Made by a program: the position numbers and the translations under genes. The notes under the pieces were generated by a model. It was not told where the DNA came from and did not search any database. It saw only the letters and a program-made list of their open reading frames with translations. From contig CAJXKJ010000005.1 of the NCBI GenBank assembly GCA_913055605.1, forward strand, positions 40,952 to 104,951: a DNA stretch of 64,000 nt, written 5' to 3'. Positions within the stretch are counted from its first letter, which is position 1; every line of letters begins with the position of its first letter. This document shows, in pieces, positions 8,250 through 16,659 of the stretch. This stretch comes from an uncultured Euryhalocaulis sp. (GTDB taxonomy: Bacteria > Pseudomonadota > Alphaproteobacteria > Caulobacterales > Maricaulaceae).

Positions 8250-8315
8250 TGTCATAAAAACTAGACATGATGTCCGTTTTTCACGACATGGCGGGCGTGT
8301 CAAGTTTTTCGGACA
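8250..8315. promoter_or_regulatory. Three TGTC-N10-GACA operator-like sites
   Basis: Three 18-bp imperfect palindromes of the form TGTC-N10-GACA occur in the 117 bases between the divergent genes: TGTCATAAAAACTAGACA (8250-8267), TGTCCGTTTTTCACGACA (8271-8288) and TGTCAAGTTTTTCGGACA (8298-8315). Each has an A5 or T5 core, so narrow bendable DNA. Starts are 21 and 27 bases apart. On the minus strand the third site contains a TTGACA that could serve as -35. The XRE regulator encoded at 7585-7815 is the obvious candidate binder. Confidence 0.6.
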
Positions 8316-8354
8316 TAGTATTCGGCCCGCGGCTTGCATCGGGGAGGCCAAGTG

Positions 8355-8654
8355 GTGGCCAACACCGAGACAAAGGCTCGAAACATGTCGGAATCCGCGA
8401 ACGTGCCCGAGGTCCTGGACAATCTGTCCGCCCCGACTCTGGTCGGGATGGACATCATGTCCTCCACCCTGCGCAGCCGGACGCTGGTCGTCACGCTGAC
8501 CCTTCCCGAAGGGCGCGCCGACGGCACCACCACGCACCGCATCAGCGGCCGCCTGGTCCTGCCCATCGATACCGCCGTGCGCCTGCTGCAGCAGGTCGAC
8601 GCGCTGGTGAAGAAGGCGCACGCCCAGGGCCAGCTGGCCGAGCCGAAGGCCTAA
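8355..8654 (+). CDS. Hypothetical protein, about 99 residues
   Basis: A small soluble alpha/beta protein of unknown family. Visible features: a stretch LSAPTLVGMDIMSSTLRSRTLVVTLTLPEG, probable beta strands around TTHRISGRLVLPIDTAVRLL, and a C-terminal helix LLQQVDALVKKAHAQ. No catalytic motif or signal peptide. Start is uncertain: GTG at 8355 has GGGGAGG 7 bases upstream and is preferred; the ATG at 8385 (MSESANVPEV) is the alternative. It is divergent from the membrane-protein/XRE operon and shares the operator array region, so it may be under the same control. Confidence 0.65.
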   Translation: MANTETKARNMSESANVPEVLDNLSAPTLVGMDIMSSTLRSRTLVVTLTLPEGRADGTTTHRISGRLVLPIDTAVRLLQQVDALVKKAHAQGQLAEPKA

Positions 8655-8657
8655 GGA

Positions 8658-9620
8658 TCAGTCCCGGTCCGGGACAGGTTTTGCGTCCGGCTCCGGCCGG
8701 GGGCGGCGGACCAGCGAGACCAGGACGACGCTGATCATCATCAGCAGATACCAGCTGCCCAGCTTGGCCAGCGACACCGGCGTCCATCCCGATTCCTGGC
8801 CGGGATAGACCCAGGCGCGCGCGAACGTGCCCAGATTCTCCGCGAACCAGATGAACAGGGCGACCAGAAGGAAGCCTAGCAGGATCGGCATGGACAGCCG
8901 CCGCCGGTCCGGCGTGAAATAGAACCATCCTCGCCCGAACAGCACGAAACTGGCCGCGAACAGGACCAGCCGCACGTCCGGCAGCCAGTGATGGGCGAAG
9001 AAATTCACATAGATCGCCGCGGCCAGCGCCCAGGTCGTCCATTCCGGCGGATAATTGCGGAAGCGGATGTCGAAGATCCGCCAGATGCGCGCGATATAGG
9101 AACCGACCGCCGCGTACATGAAGCCGCTGAACAGCGGCACGTCCCCGATGCGCAGCAGGCTGTCCTCCGGATACAGCCAGGAGCCATGGGCGGTCTTGAA
9201 CAGCTCCATGACCGTGCCGGCGATGTGGAACAGCAAGATGACCACCGCCTCGTCCCGGCTCTCCAGCCGGAAGGCCAGCATGCTGGCCTGGATGACGAGC
9301 GCGCCAAGGACCAGGAAGTCATAGCGCGCCAGCGGCGCATCGCCGCCGCGCCAGGCGTCCGGCCACAACAGATGCGTGCCGACCAGCAGGGCCAGCATCA
9401 GGCCGCCGAACAGGCAGGCCCAGCCCTGCTTGATCCCGAACATCAGGAATTCGAAGGCGTAGCCGCGCCACCGGCCCCGGTCCGCCCAGGCTTGCAGGTC
9501 GGACAGCCAGCGCCGCCCCCAGCGTTCGAGGGGCAGGCGGCGCGGCGCGCCCGCAGGCGGCGGCGCGGAGGGCAGGGTCAGCCGCTGCCCGGCCGGAATC
9601 CGGCGCGGCGCTCCGTCACC
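8658..9620 (-). CDS. DUF817 family integral membrane protein
   Basis: A polytopic membrane protein (about seven helices) of the DUF817 family; FGIKQGWACLFGGLMLALLVGTHLLW, VVILLFHIAGTVMELFKTAHGSWLYPE and FSGFMYAAVGSYIARIW are diagnostic. Family function is unknown. The first in-frame ATG (9443) falls inside the conserved FEFLMFGIKQ segment and would cut the usual N-terminus. In-frame sequence upstream (LERWGRRWLSDLQAWADRGRW then RGYAFEFLM) looks native, so the GTG at 9620 is proposed, giving about 320 residues. It lies 35 bases downstream of the methyltransferase stop, on the same strand, and probably shares its transcript. Confidence 0.8.
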   Translation of the reverse strand, partial: GDGAPRRIPAGQRLTLPSAPPPAGAPRRLPLERWGRRWLSDLQAWADRGRWRGYAFEFLMFGIKQGWACLFGGLMLALLVGTHLLWPDAWRGGDAPLARYDFLVLGALVIQASMLAFRLESRDEAVVILLFHIAGTVMELFKTAHGSWLYPEDSLLRIGDVPLFSGFMYAAVGSYIARIWRIFDIRFRNYPPEWTTWALAAAIYVNFFAHHWLPDVRLVLFAASFVLFGRGWFYFTPDRRRLSMPILLGFLLVALFIWFAENLGTFARAWVYPGQESGWTPVSLAKLGSWYLLMMISVVLVSLVRRPRPEPDAKPVPDRD

Positions 9621-9655
9621 GGCGGCGCGCGGTCCGTCCGGCGGCCGCCGCGGAC

Positions 9656-10354
9656 CTAGGACTTGCGCTCATAGAAATAGAAATCGGCCCAGGAGGTGTG
9701 GTCCGGATTGTCGGTGTCTTCCGGATAGGGATTGTCGATCTTGGAGATCAGCGCCCATTCCGGCCGGTTCTTCTCGATCCAGTCCGAGAAGCAGCGGTGC
9801 CGCACATGCACGGCCGGGCCGGGCTTGTCGACATTGCTGCTATAGACCCCGACGAACCGGTCCGCCGCGGCGAACAGCTTCTGCATATAGTCGTCGAAAA
9901 TCGCGTCCTCGACGAGGTGGTAGATGACGTCCAGCGACAGGGCCAGGTCGCATCGCGTGGCGGGGTCCAGATTGGCCAGCGTCACGAACTGCTTCGTCGG
10001 ATCGTCCGCAAAGCTTTCGGAGCCGATCTTCACAGCCGTCTCGGACACGTCGACGCCGATATAGCTGGGATAGCGCGCCAGGCCGAGCTGGGCGCCGTCG
10101 CCGCTGCCGAATTCGATCACGCTTTTGACGCCGTGCTCCTCCACGAAGCGGTTCAGCACCTCCGCCTTGAATTCGGCCAGCCGGCCATAGGACCCGGCGC
10201 CGGAATTCCCCCCGACCCTGTACCGGTCCTCCCAATACTGGGACGAGCGTTCGAACTGCAGGCTCTTTTGCGGGAAGAGGCGGCGATAGACGGCCCGCGC
10301 CACGCTGTTCACGACGGGGGTGTTGGAAATCACTTTGCGGATGGCGCTAGCCAT
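9656..10354 (-). CDS. Class I SAM-dependent methyltransferase
   Basis: A 232-residue methyltransferase with Rossmann motif I VIEFGSGDGAQLGLA (about residues 79-93), motif II acidic IGVDVSETAV and motif IV-like LALSLDVIYHLVED. The N-terminal QYWEDRYRVGGNSGAGSYGRLAEFKAEVLNRF is typical of the group found near glycan and surface-polysaccharide genes. The acceptor is unknown. The ATG at 10354 is the first in frame. Likely cotranscribed with the DUF817 gene downstream. Confidence 0.85.
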   Translation of the reverse strand: MASAIRKVISNTPVVNSVARAVYRRLFPQKSLQFERSSQYWEDRYRVGGNSGAGSYGRLAEFKAEVLNRFVEEHGVKSVIEFGSGDGAQLGLARYPSYIGVDVSETAVKIGSESFADDPTKQFVTLANLDPATRCDLALSLDVIYHLVEDAIFDDYMQKLFAAADRFVGVYSSNVDKPGPAVHVRHRCFSDWIEKNRPEWALISKIDNPYPEDTDNPDHTSWADFYFYERKS

Positions 10355-10499
10355 TGGTCATCGTCCCCGAATTCAAACACCGGAAAAGGCCCTCGCACAT
10401 GTCCGCAAGGCCTGTTGCAGGTGCGAATTCTGGCAAGAAGTTCCGCCAAAGGCGAGAGGCGGTTTGTAAATGTTTGCCAACGGCGCGCGCGGGCGCCCC

Positions 10500-10820
10500 T
10501 CAGTCGCCCCTTCCATAGGCCATGACCGGGTGCGGGGGCTGGACCTTTTTCAGCGCCTCCAGCGCGGCCGCGTCCAGCGACCATTCGGCCGTCGCCTCGC
10601 TCAGCGCCTCCGCGATGCCGTGGAAATAATGCCGCGCCAGCGGGATCAGGCTGGCGTCGTCATACTCGCCGGGGTCCAGATGCCAGGCCATCGTGATCAT
10701 CGGCTCGATGTCCTCGCGCGGATAGAAGGCCAGCACCACGCGTTTGCGCGGGCCGTGCTTCTCGTCCAGCTCGTTGGTGATCTCGATCAGGCGGACGCGA
10801 TGCAGCAGGCTGGTGGTCAT
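10500..10820 (-). CDS. Hypothetical protein, 106 residues
   Basis: An unrecognised soluble protein. The sequence has a beta-like start (LLHRVRLIEITNELDEKHGPRKRVVLAFYP) and a mixed remainder with W residues (MAWHLDPGEYDD, ATAEWSLDAA). No signal peptide, metal site or nucleotide-binding motif. ATG at 10820 is preferred over the longer frame because GAGGAG lies 9 bases before it and the extra upstream residues look like non-coding sequence. It sits 68 bases downstream of lysyl-tRNA synthetase on the same strand. Confidence 0.65.
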   Translation of the reverse strand: MTTSLLHRVRLIEITNELDEKHGPRKRVVLAFYPREDIEPMITMAWHLDPGEYDDASLIPLARHYFHGIAEALSEATAEWSLDAAALEALKKVQPPHPVMAYGRGD

Positions 10821-10888
10821 CGGACGGGGCTCCTCGGCGGGGCGGAATACCTCCCCGGGGCCACCCAATATCGCGTTAAAAAACCCGG

Positions 10889-12517
10889 TTACGCAGGGGT
10901 TTCCCGCCCCAGCGCCGTCTCGATCATGTTGGCGGTCTCGCGCACGCCATAGATGGCGGCGAAGCCGCCGAAGCGCGGCCCCTGGCTCTGGCCGAACAGC
11001 ACCTCGTACAGCGCCTTGAACCAGTCGCGCAGGTTTTCGAATGGCTGGGTCTTTCCGGCGGCGTAGACCTCGTTCTGGATCAGCTCGGGGTCGGTCTCCG
11101 CCGGGTCCAGCGCGCGCAGGCGCGCCAGCAAATCCTCCATCGCCGCGCGCTCCATGTCGGTCGGGGCGCGGCGCATCTGGGTCGGGGCGACGAAGTCGCG
11201 GTAATAGGCCAGCGCATTGTCCACCAGCCCGTCCAGGAAGGGATGGGTCTCCGGCCCGGCGCCCGGCGCATAGCGCTCGATAAAGCCCCAGATCGTCTCC
11301 TTGTCCGGCGCGCCGGCGGCCGACACCAGGTTCAGCAGCAGGCCGAAGGAGACGGGGGAGACCCCGCCCGGCGCCTGGCCGGCGTTTCCGTGCGGCGGCA
11401 GGCCGCCATGGATGTGCCAGACCGGGTTCTCGATCCGCTGCGCCGGCTCCTGCCCCTCATAGGCGGCCAGCTGTTGCAGATATTCGTCCACCGCGCGCGG
11501 AATCTGGTCGAAATACAGCCGCTTGGCCGTCTTCGGCTTGCCGAACATGAAATAGGACAGGCTCTCCTGCGGGCCGTAATCCAGCCATTCCTCGACCGAC
11601 AGGCCGTTGCCCTTGGACTTGGAGATTTTCTCGCCCTGTTCGTCCAGGAACAGCTCGTATGCGAAGCCCTCTGGCGGCTTGCCGCCCAGCACCTTGGCGA
11701 TGCGGGAGGACACCTGGACCGACGGCGTCAAATCCTTGCCGGCCATTTCGTAATCGACGCCCAGTGCGGTCCAGCGCAGCGCCCAGTCCGGCTTCCACTG
11801 CACCTTCACATTGCCGCCGGTGACCGGGACCTCCACCTTCGATCCGTCCTCGTCCTCGAACACGATCGTGCCGGCGGCGGCGTTCCGCTCCAGCGTCGGG
11901 ACCTGCAGGACGTGACCCGTCTTCGGGCTGACCGGCAGGAAGGGCGAATAGGTCGCGCGCCGTTCCTCACCGAGGGTCGGCAGCATGATGTCCATCACGT
12001 CGTCGAACCGCTCCAGCATGCGCAGCAGCACCTCGTCGAACGCGCCGGACGTATATTGCTCGGTCGCCGAATAGAATTCGTATTCGAAGCCGAACGAATC
12101 CAGAAAGTCGCGCAGGCGCGCATTGTTGTGGTGGGCGAAGCTCTCATGCGTGCCGAATGGGTCCGGCACCTTGGTCAGCGGCTTGCCCAGATGCTCGGCC
12201 AGCATGTCCTGCTCCGGCAGGTTGGTGGGCACTTTGCGGAACCCGTCCATGTCGTCGGAAAAGGCGATCAGGCGCGTGAGCCGCGCCCCGTCGGTCAGCT
12301 GTTCGAAGGCGCGCCGCACCATGGTGGTGCGCGCGACCTCCCCGAACGTGCCGATATGCGGCAGGCCGGACGGGCCATAGCCGGTCTCGAAGATCACCGG
12401 CGCCTCGGGGTCGCGCTTCTCCACGCGCTTCAGCACGGCGCGGGCCTGTTCGAACGGCCAGGCCTTGGCGTTTGCGGCGAGGGCGGAAAGCGTTGCGTCT
12501 GCGTCGGTGATCGTCAT
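10889..12517 (-). CDS. lysK: Lysyl-tRNA synthetase, class I (archaeal type)
   Basis: A 542-residue class I lysyl-tRNA synthetase, charging tRNA-Lys in the cytoplasm. The class I signatures are present: PHIGTF in place of HIGH (residues 53-58) and KISKSKG for KMSKS (297-303), with the C-terminal alpha-helix cage region of this family. Class I LysRS is the archaeal form, also present in many alphaproteobacteria, spirochaetes and a few others, while most bacteria use the unrelated class II LysS. Length is full and all motifs are intact, so it should be functional. Start ATG at 12517. Confidence 0.96.
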   Translation of the reverse strand: MTITDADATLSALAANAKAWPFEQARAVLKRVEKRDPEAPVIFETGYGPSGLPHIGTFGEVARTTMVRRAFEQLTDGARLTRLIAFSDDMDGFRKVPTNLPEQDMLAEHLGKPLTKVPDPFGTHESFAHHNNARLRDFLDSFGFEYEFYSATEQYTSGAFDEVLLRMLERFDDVMDIMLPTLGEERRATYSPFLPVSPKTGHVLQVPTLERNAAAGTIVFEDEDGSKVEVPVTGGNVKVQWKPDWALRWTALGVDYEMAGKDLTPSVQVSSRIAKVLGGKPPEGFAYELFLDEQGEKISKSKGNGLSVEEWLDYGPQESLSYFMFGKPKTAKRLYFDQIPRAVDEYLQQLAAYEGQEPAQRIENPVWHIHGGLPPHGNAGQAPGGVSPVSFGLLLNLVSAAGAPDKETIWGFIERYAPGAGPETHPFLDGLVDNALAYYRDFVAPTQMRRAPTDMERAAMEDLLARLRALDPAETDPELIQNEVYAAGKTQPFENLRDWFKALYEVLFGQSQGPRFGGFAAIYGVRETANMIETALGRETPA

Positions 12518-12648
12518 GGCGGCCTTCTAGAGCAGGACGCGGCGGCGCGGAACCGAAAGCCGCCGCTGACGGCGCCCAGATGCTGCACCTGCGAACAAAA
12601 CGCGCTAGGCTGGCCCTGTTCTCGCCTGGCGAGGCTCAGGAGGCGCTG

Positions 12649-13203
12649 ATGCGATCGCTTTCACTGCTCGTACCGCTTTGTTTCGTGCTCGCCGCGTGCG
12701 GCGACCCCGCCGTGCGGGGCGCACCGCAATTGCCGCGCGACGCCGAACTGACCGCCCCGCTGGCGCCCTATGACGAGGGCGCGGACGCCCAGGCGGCGGT
12801 GGATGCCGCCTTCGCCCGAGCCGGGGACAGCGGCAAGCGCGTCCTGGTCAATTTCGGCGGCAACTGGTGCGGGGACTGCCGCATCCTGGCCGGGATGATG
12901 GAGATCCCCGAATTCGCGGACTTCATGGAAGCGCACTACGAGCTGGTGAAAGTCGATGTCGGGGATTTCGACCGCAACGACGCGGTCGTCGCCCGCATGG
13001 GCCTGGCGCCGGACGCCGACGGCCTCGTGGGCGTGCCCACGGTCGTTGTCACGACGCCGGACGGGCGCATCGTGAATTCCGGCGACGCCTCCGAGTGGAC
13101 CACGGCGCGGGAGCGCGATCCGCAGGACGCGATGGATTATTTCTACCGCTACGCCTTCGCGGAGCCTGCGGCGGACGCCGGCCAGGTCGCGATTTCGCGC
13201 TAG
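12649..13203 (+). CDS. Thioredoxin-fold lipoprotein
   Basis: A 184-residue exported thioredoxin-like protein. Residues 1-17 form a lipoprotein signal with lipobox LAAC (C17), so it should be membrane-anchored in the periplasm. The thioredoxin domain carries a WCGDC active site (C74, C77) in LVNFGGNWCGDCRIL, then the fold's YELVKVDVGDFDRND and the cis-Pro loop GVPTVVV. It is probably a disulfide reductase or isomerase of the thioredoxin_7 type. ATG at 12649 is chosen for the AGGAGG just upstream and the lipoprotein signal. Its last 4 bases overlap the convergent gene. Confidence 0.88.
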   Translation: MRSLSLLVPLCFVLAACGDPAVRGAPQLPRDAELTAPLAPYDEGADAQAAVDAAFARAGDSGKRVLVNFGGNWCGDCRILAGMMEIPEFADFMEAHYELVKVDVGDFDRNDAVVARMGLAPDADGLVGVPTVVVTTPDGRIVNSGDASEWTTARERDPQDAMDYFYRYAFAEPAADAGQVAISR

Positions 13204-13649
13204 GCCGCGGCGGACGTGTCCGCGCCCTTCGCCATCACCGGCGCGCCCGGCGCCCGCGACTTGTAGAAGAACAGGAAGTAGCCGGTCCCGAACCACAGGC
13301 CGATCAGCATGACATTGGCGAAGATCGCGCCCCCATAGGCCAGCCAGCTGCTGTTCAGGGCGGAGATCAGGGACAGCACGCCGCTTTCCGCGCCGGCCGC
13401 CAGGCGCCGGTCCGCGGCGGCGTCGATCCAGTAGGCGATGACCGAGGCCAGCAGCGACAGGGACAGGAAGGTGCCGTAGCTGACCGTGTAGACGAAGAAG
13501 GCGAACAGCTTCAGCCCGATCCCGGCGCGGCCGAGGAAATAATAGATGCCGACGATCATGGCGAGATGCAGCGCCACGATCTGGGACAGCAGCGTGATCT
13601 GCGCGTCCATCGTGGTCTGAAACGCTTCCAGCAACTGGGCTTCGGTCAT
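13200..13649 (-). CDS. Hypothetical membrane protein, 149 residues
   Basis: Four probable membrane segments: LLSQIVALHLAMIVGIYYFLG, LKLFAFFVYTVSYGTFLSLSLLASVIAYW, WLAYGGAIFANVMLIGL and FGTGYFLFFY. A hydrophilic Ala-rich tail (KSRAPGAPVMAKGADTSAAA) follows. No family recognised. It is convergent with the thioredoxin lipoprotein (4-base overlap) and stands upstream of the second XRE operon on the same strand, though with a different promoter. Start ATG at 13649. Confidence 0.7.
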   Translation of the reverse strand: MTEAQLLEAFQTTMDAQITLLSQIVALHLAMIVGIYYFLGRAGIGLKLFAFFVYTVSYGTFLSLSLLASVIAYWIDAAADRRLAAGAESGVLSLISALNSSWLAYGGAIFANVMLIGLWFGTGYFLFFYKSRAPGAPVMAKGADTSAAA

Positions 13650-13685
13650 TCTGTGTCCCTCCCCGTGGGCGAATCCCGGCCCGCC

Positions 13686-13898
13686 CTATTCGGGCGTTAC
13701 CGGGCCTTCGCCGTCGTCGAAAATATCCTCGATCCGCATCTCGAACAGGCGCGCGATCTTGAAGGCCAGCGGCAGAGACGGGTCATAGCGCCCGGCTTCC
13801 AGCGCGTTGATCGTCTGGCGCGAGACATAGAGGCGCAGCGCCAGGTCGGCCTGCGTCCAGCCGCGCTCGGTGCGCAGATCGCGCAGACGATTCTTCAT
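13686..13898 (-). CDS. Small XRE-type HTH regulator (second membrane-protein operon)
   Basis: A 70-residue regulator: MKNRLRDLRTERGWTQADLALRLYVSRQTINALEAGRYDPSLPLAFKIARLFEMRIEDIFD is the classic YozG/YgzD-type XRE domain, with the recognition helix at SRQTINALE. Its ATG overlaps the stop of the membrane protein at 13895 (ATGA), so translation is coupled. The same arrangement of membrane protein(s) plus short regulator occurs at 7585-8238, but the two regulators are only family-level relatives and their upstream arrays differ. Predicted repressor of its own operon. Confidence 0.9.
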   Translation of the reverse strand: MKNRLRDLRTERGWTQADLALRLYVSRQTINALEAGRYDPSLPLAFKIARLFEMRIEDIFDDGEGPVTPE

Positions 13899-14701
13899 CC
13901 CGCGCCGCCGCCTTCGGCCGAGATCGCGATCCCGTAGGCGACCGCCCATGCCGGCGCCAGCAGAAGCGGCGGCAGCGGCGGCCAGCCCAGCATCATCTGG
14001 ACAACATTCCATGCGACCGCGCCGGCCAGAACCGCGCCGCAGGATATGGCCAGCGCGCGATGCTGTATCGCGCGCACCATTTCGTCCGCGCGGCGCAGCA
14101 TCAGCGTGAATTCCCAGATCCAGGCCGCAAGGATCACGATTGGCAGGGCCGCCGCGGCGATGTCGATCAGGCCTTCGCCCCGGCGCGCCAGACGCGCCCC
14201 GATCCACACCGCGGCGACAAAGCCGACGACGAAGGGCGCATGGACGGTCAGGAATCGTTTCTGCGCGGCGTCCGGCGGGCTCAGCGGCTGGGGCCGCCCG
14301 GCGTCCGGCGCCGCGCTCAGCCAGACATGGTACAGGGCCAGCGAGCCGGCCCACATCGCCGCCGCGCCAAGGCCGAAAACGGCCCAGACAACCGAATTGC
14401 CGGCGACATAGCCCCAGGCGGACAGGAAAACGGAGGCCACCATCAGGACCAGCATCGCCGCCAGCACGCGCACGCGGCCGCCGGAGATCGCGGCGGCCGT
14501 TCCGCCCTCCGCATCCGCCCGCTGCGCGCGCGCGGCCATGGCGAGCCAGCCGAGCCACAGCGCTAGGCTGAGCGCCGCCGCCCCGATGCGCGCCGGCCAG
14601 GACAGGCCCCAGCCGAACGCCAGCACCGTTCCGTTCAGGCTGACGATGGCCAGGACCAGCAGGATGATTGCGGCGGGGCTGCTGGGCTGATCGCTGTTCA
14701 C
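13895..14701 (-). CDS. Polytopic membrane protein in XRE operon
   Basis: A 268-residue protein with about seven hydrophobic segments (IILLVLAIVSLNGTVLAFGWGL, IGAAALSLALWLGWLAM, VLAAMLVLMVASVFLSAWGYVAG, VVWAVFGLGAAAMWAGSLALY, FVVGFVAAVWIG, ALPIVILAAWIWEFTLML, ISCGAVLAGAVAWNVVQMML). It starts at a GTG that overlaps the stop of the upstream small gene (GTGA at 14698-14701) and ends in an ATGA overlap with the regulator. Family not recognised beyond uncharacterised membrane proteins paired with XRE regulators. Confidence 0.78.
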   Translation of the reverse strand: MNSDQPSSPAAIILLVLAIVSLNGTVLAFGWGLSWPARIGAAALSLALWLGWLAMAARAQRADAEGGTAAAISGGRVRVLAAMLVLMVASVFLSAWGYVAGNSVVWAVFGLGAAAMWAGSLALYHVWLSAAPDAGRPQPLSPPDAAQKRFLTVHAPFVVGFVAAVWIGARLARRGEGLIDIAAAALPIVILAAWIWEFTLMLRRADEMVRAIQHRALAISCGAVLAGAVAWNVVQMMLGWPPLPPLLLAPAWAVAYGIAISAEGGGAG

Positions 14702-14955
14702 GCCTGTCCTCCAAACCGCGCCGTAACGCGTTCCCACAGGCGACGGCGGTTTGCAAACGCCGCCCAGCCCAGCGTGAACGCGCCGGTCCAGATCATGATT
14801 TCCGTGGCGATGGCGGAAACGGTCACCATGGCCGTCCATTCCGCCACGCTCGGCCGCCCGCTGATCGCCAGCGTGCCGAACGTATAGGCCCAGCACGCTG
14901 CACAGGCCGCCGCCGCCAGACCGAAAACCGCCCGCCGAACCAGTTTGCCGTTCAT
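14698..14955 (-). CDS. Small membrane protein, first gene of XRE operon
   Basis: An 85-residue protein with two membrane segments (AVFGLAAAACAACWAYTFGTLAI and WTAMVTVSAIATEIMIWTGAFTLGWAAF) and a basic tail. It opens the three-gene operon 14955 to 13686, whose genes are joined by 4-base start/stop overlaps. Start ATG at 14955 is followed by a plausible MNGKLVRRAVF topogenic start. Function unknown. Confidence 0.75.
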   Translation of the reverse strand: MNGKLVRRAVFGLAAAACAACWAYTFGTLAISGRPSVAEWTAMVTVSAIATEIMIWTGAFTLGWAAFANRRRLWERVTARFGGQA

Positions 14956-14970
14956 GTCGTCCCCTTCTTA

Positions 14971-15048
14971 GGAAAGCTAGCTTTACATATAACGCGAATT
15001 TTCGGCTTGTAAAGCAAGGTTGACATTTGGAAAGCTCGCTAGACATAT
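14971..15048. promoter_or_regulatory. Triple AAAGC-N7-ACAT operator-like array
   Basis: Three direct copies of AAAGC-N7-ACAT begin at 14973, 15011 and 15031. The first and third sit in 20-base near repeats (GGAAAGCT-A/C-GCT.. ACATAT; 14971-14990 and 15029-15048); the first also contains the perfect palindrome AAAGCTAGCTTT. CTTTACA (14981-14987) and TGTAAAG (15008-15014) add an inverted repeat. The array lies between the XRE operon and the divergent amidohydrolase gene; TTGACA at 15020-15025 could be a -35 box for the plus strand. Likely binding sites for the regulator at 13686-13898. Confidence 0.5.
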
Positions 15049-15099
15049 GGAAAGGGAATTTTCCATTCGCGGCGGGGGCCGCACAGACCGGGGAGTGAC

Positions 15100-16587
15100 A
15101 TGACCGTTCGAAATAATCTCTTCTATCTCATTGGCTTGGCGTCGGCCGCGGCCGTGTCGGGATGTATCGCGGAGCGCCCGAAGGCGGAGTATGTGGACGC
15201 ATCGCTCTATTCGGGTTTCACCCTGGTGGACCCGGAGGCGCGGACCAGCACGCCCGAATCCTGGCTGATCGTGCGGGGCGGGAACATCGCCGAAATCGGG
15301 ACCGGCGCGCCGCCTGCGGGCGAGTTCGCGGCGGTCCACGACATGACGGGCCGCTACGCCCTACCGGGGATGATCGACGCGCACGGCCACATCACCGGCG
15401 GGCCCCAGCGGGTGAGCATGACCGATGACGGCCTGCTGATCGAACTCACGACCGGCGATGAATACACGCGCTCCAACGCCGCGATCGCCCTGTCGTCCGG
15501 CGTCACCACGGTCCGTAATCCGGGCGGCGGGCCGGTCGCCGCGTCGCGCTATGACGCCATGCTGGAAAGCGGCGAATGGACCGGGCCGCAGGCGCTGCAC
15601 GCCGGCGCCGTCCACCAGCCGCCGCCTTTTGGCGGGGAGTCCATCTCCCACCCGCAGACGCCGGAGGAATGGGACCGGGACGCCGCATCCGAGGCGGCCC
15701 TCGGGATGACCTATTACAAGCTCTATACGGATCTGACCGAGGCCGAGGTGGCCGAAGGCGTCCGCGCGGCGAAGGCGCACGGCCTGATCCCCATCGCGCA
15801 TCTGAACGCGGTCAGCTGGACGCGCGCGGCGGAGCTGGGCGTCCAGCAATTCGAGCACGCTTTGCCGACCAGCCCCGACCTGTTGGAGCCCGAAGCCCGC
15901 GCCGAGTACGCGATGGGGCCGGATTTCATGACCCGCTGGTGGGAGCTGGCGGACCTGGACGGGCCGGTGATGGCGCAGATGATTGAAACGCTGGAGGCGA
16001 ACGGCGCGGCCGTCGACCTGACCCTGCAGGTGAACGAGATCATCTATTTCGCCGATCAGCTGGAGACCACTTTCCCGGAAATGGGCGGCGGCGAGGTGCC
16101 GGACTATTTCCACCCGGACGTCGCGGCCTCGCTGGAGCCGAATTACGCCGCCATGGCCGCGATGCCGGCCGAACAGCTGGCGCGCGGCAAGGCGGTGTGG
16201 CCCAAAGTGCTGGCGTTCGCGAAGCTGCTGCATGAGTCCGATATCGGCCTGATGATCGGCACCGACGGCACGGGCGGCGGCGCCACCTATGCGCACGAGC
16301 TGAAAAACCATGTCCTGGCCGGCATCCCGGAATGGGAGGTGCTGCGCATGGCGACCTCCGGCAACGCGGACCTGATGGGGCTGGGCGAACAGACCGGCCG
16401 CATCGCGGAAGGCTATGAGGCCGACCTGGTCTTCCTCGCCGCCGACCCCGTGGCGGAAGTGGAGCATGTGCGGGACGTGGCGCTGGTCGTCGCCGATGGA
16501 CAGGCGCACGAACCCGAAGCCCTGCTGGACATCGCGCGCGGCATCGCCGCGACGGCCCGGGCGCGCAGCGCAGCCGCGGCTGACTGA
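15100..16587 (+). CDS. Amidohydrolase family lipoprotein
   Basis: A 495-residue exported metal-dependent hydrolase. The signal peptide ends in a lipobox (AVSGC, C22), placing it in the periplasm on a membrane anchor. The amidohydrolase fold is shown by the N-terminal beta cap (WLIVRGGNIAEIG), metal motif LPGMIDAHGH (H95, H97), YYKLYTD, AHLNA, FEHAL and the catalytic Asp in MIGTDGT, then the C-terminal GRIAEGYEADLVFLAADP. This is the imidazolonepropionase/prolidase-like group of secreted amidohydrolases, which includes dipeptidases; substrate unresolved. Start ATG 15100 is preceded by GGGGAG. It is divergent from the XRE operon and shares its operator region. Confidence 0.88.
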   Translation: MTVRNNLFYLIGLASAAAVSGCIAERPKAEYVDASLYSGFTLVDPEARTSTPESWLIVRGGNIAEIGTGAPPAGEFAAVHDMTGRYALPGMIDAHGHITGGPQRVSMTDDGLLIELTTGDEYTRSNAAIALSSGVTTVRNPGGGPVAASRYDAMLESGEWTGPQALHAGAVHQPPPFGGESISHPQTPEEWDRDAASEAALGMTYYKLYTDLTEAEVAEGVRAAKAHGLIPIAHLNAVSWTRAAELGVQQFEHALPTSPDLLEPEARAEYAMGPDFMTRWWELADLDGPVMAQMIETLEANGAAVDLTLQVNEIIYFADQLETTFPEMGGGEVPDYFHPDVAASLEPNYAAMAAMPAEQLARGKAVWPKVLAFAKLLHESDIGLMIGTDGTGGGATYAHELKNHVLAGIPEWEVLRMATSGNADLMGLGEQTGRIAEGYEADLVFLAADPVAEVEHVRDVALVVADGQAHEPEALLDIARGIAATARARSAAAAD

Positions 16588-16596
16588 GCCATACCG

Positions 16597-16636
16597 GCAA
16601 AAAGAAAAAGGGCGCGGGAGGGTATCTCCCGCGCCC
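16597..16636 (-). terminator. Rho-independent terminator of the peroxiredoxin gene
   Basis: A perfect 11-bp stem GGGCGCGGGAG / CTCCCGCGCCC (16610-16636) with a 5-base loop. Read on the minus strand it is followed by TTTTTCTTTTT, so it ends the peroxiredoxin transcript. The same stem could also stop the convergent amidohydrolase transcript, but no T run follows on the plus strand. Confidence 0.85.
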
Positions 16637-16659
16637 TGATTGTTCGCGCTGCCCGGCGC

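Noticed and set aside
8250..8315. PpsR/CrtJ photosynthesis regulator sites
   Set aside because: The half-site pattern matches TGT-N12-ACA, but no photosynthesis or ppsR gene is in the window and the adjacent XRE regulator is a simpler explanation.
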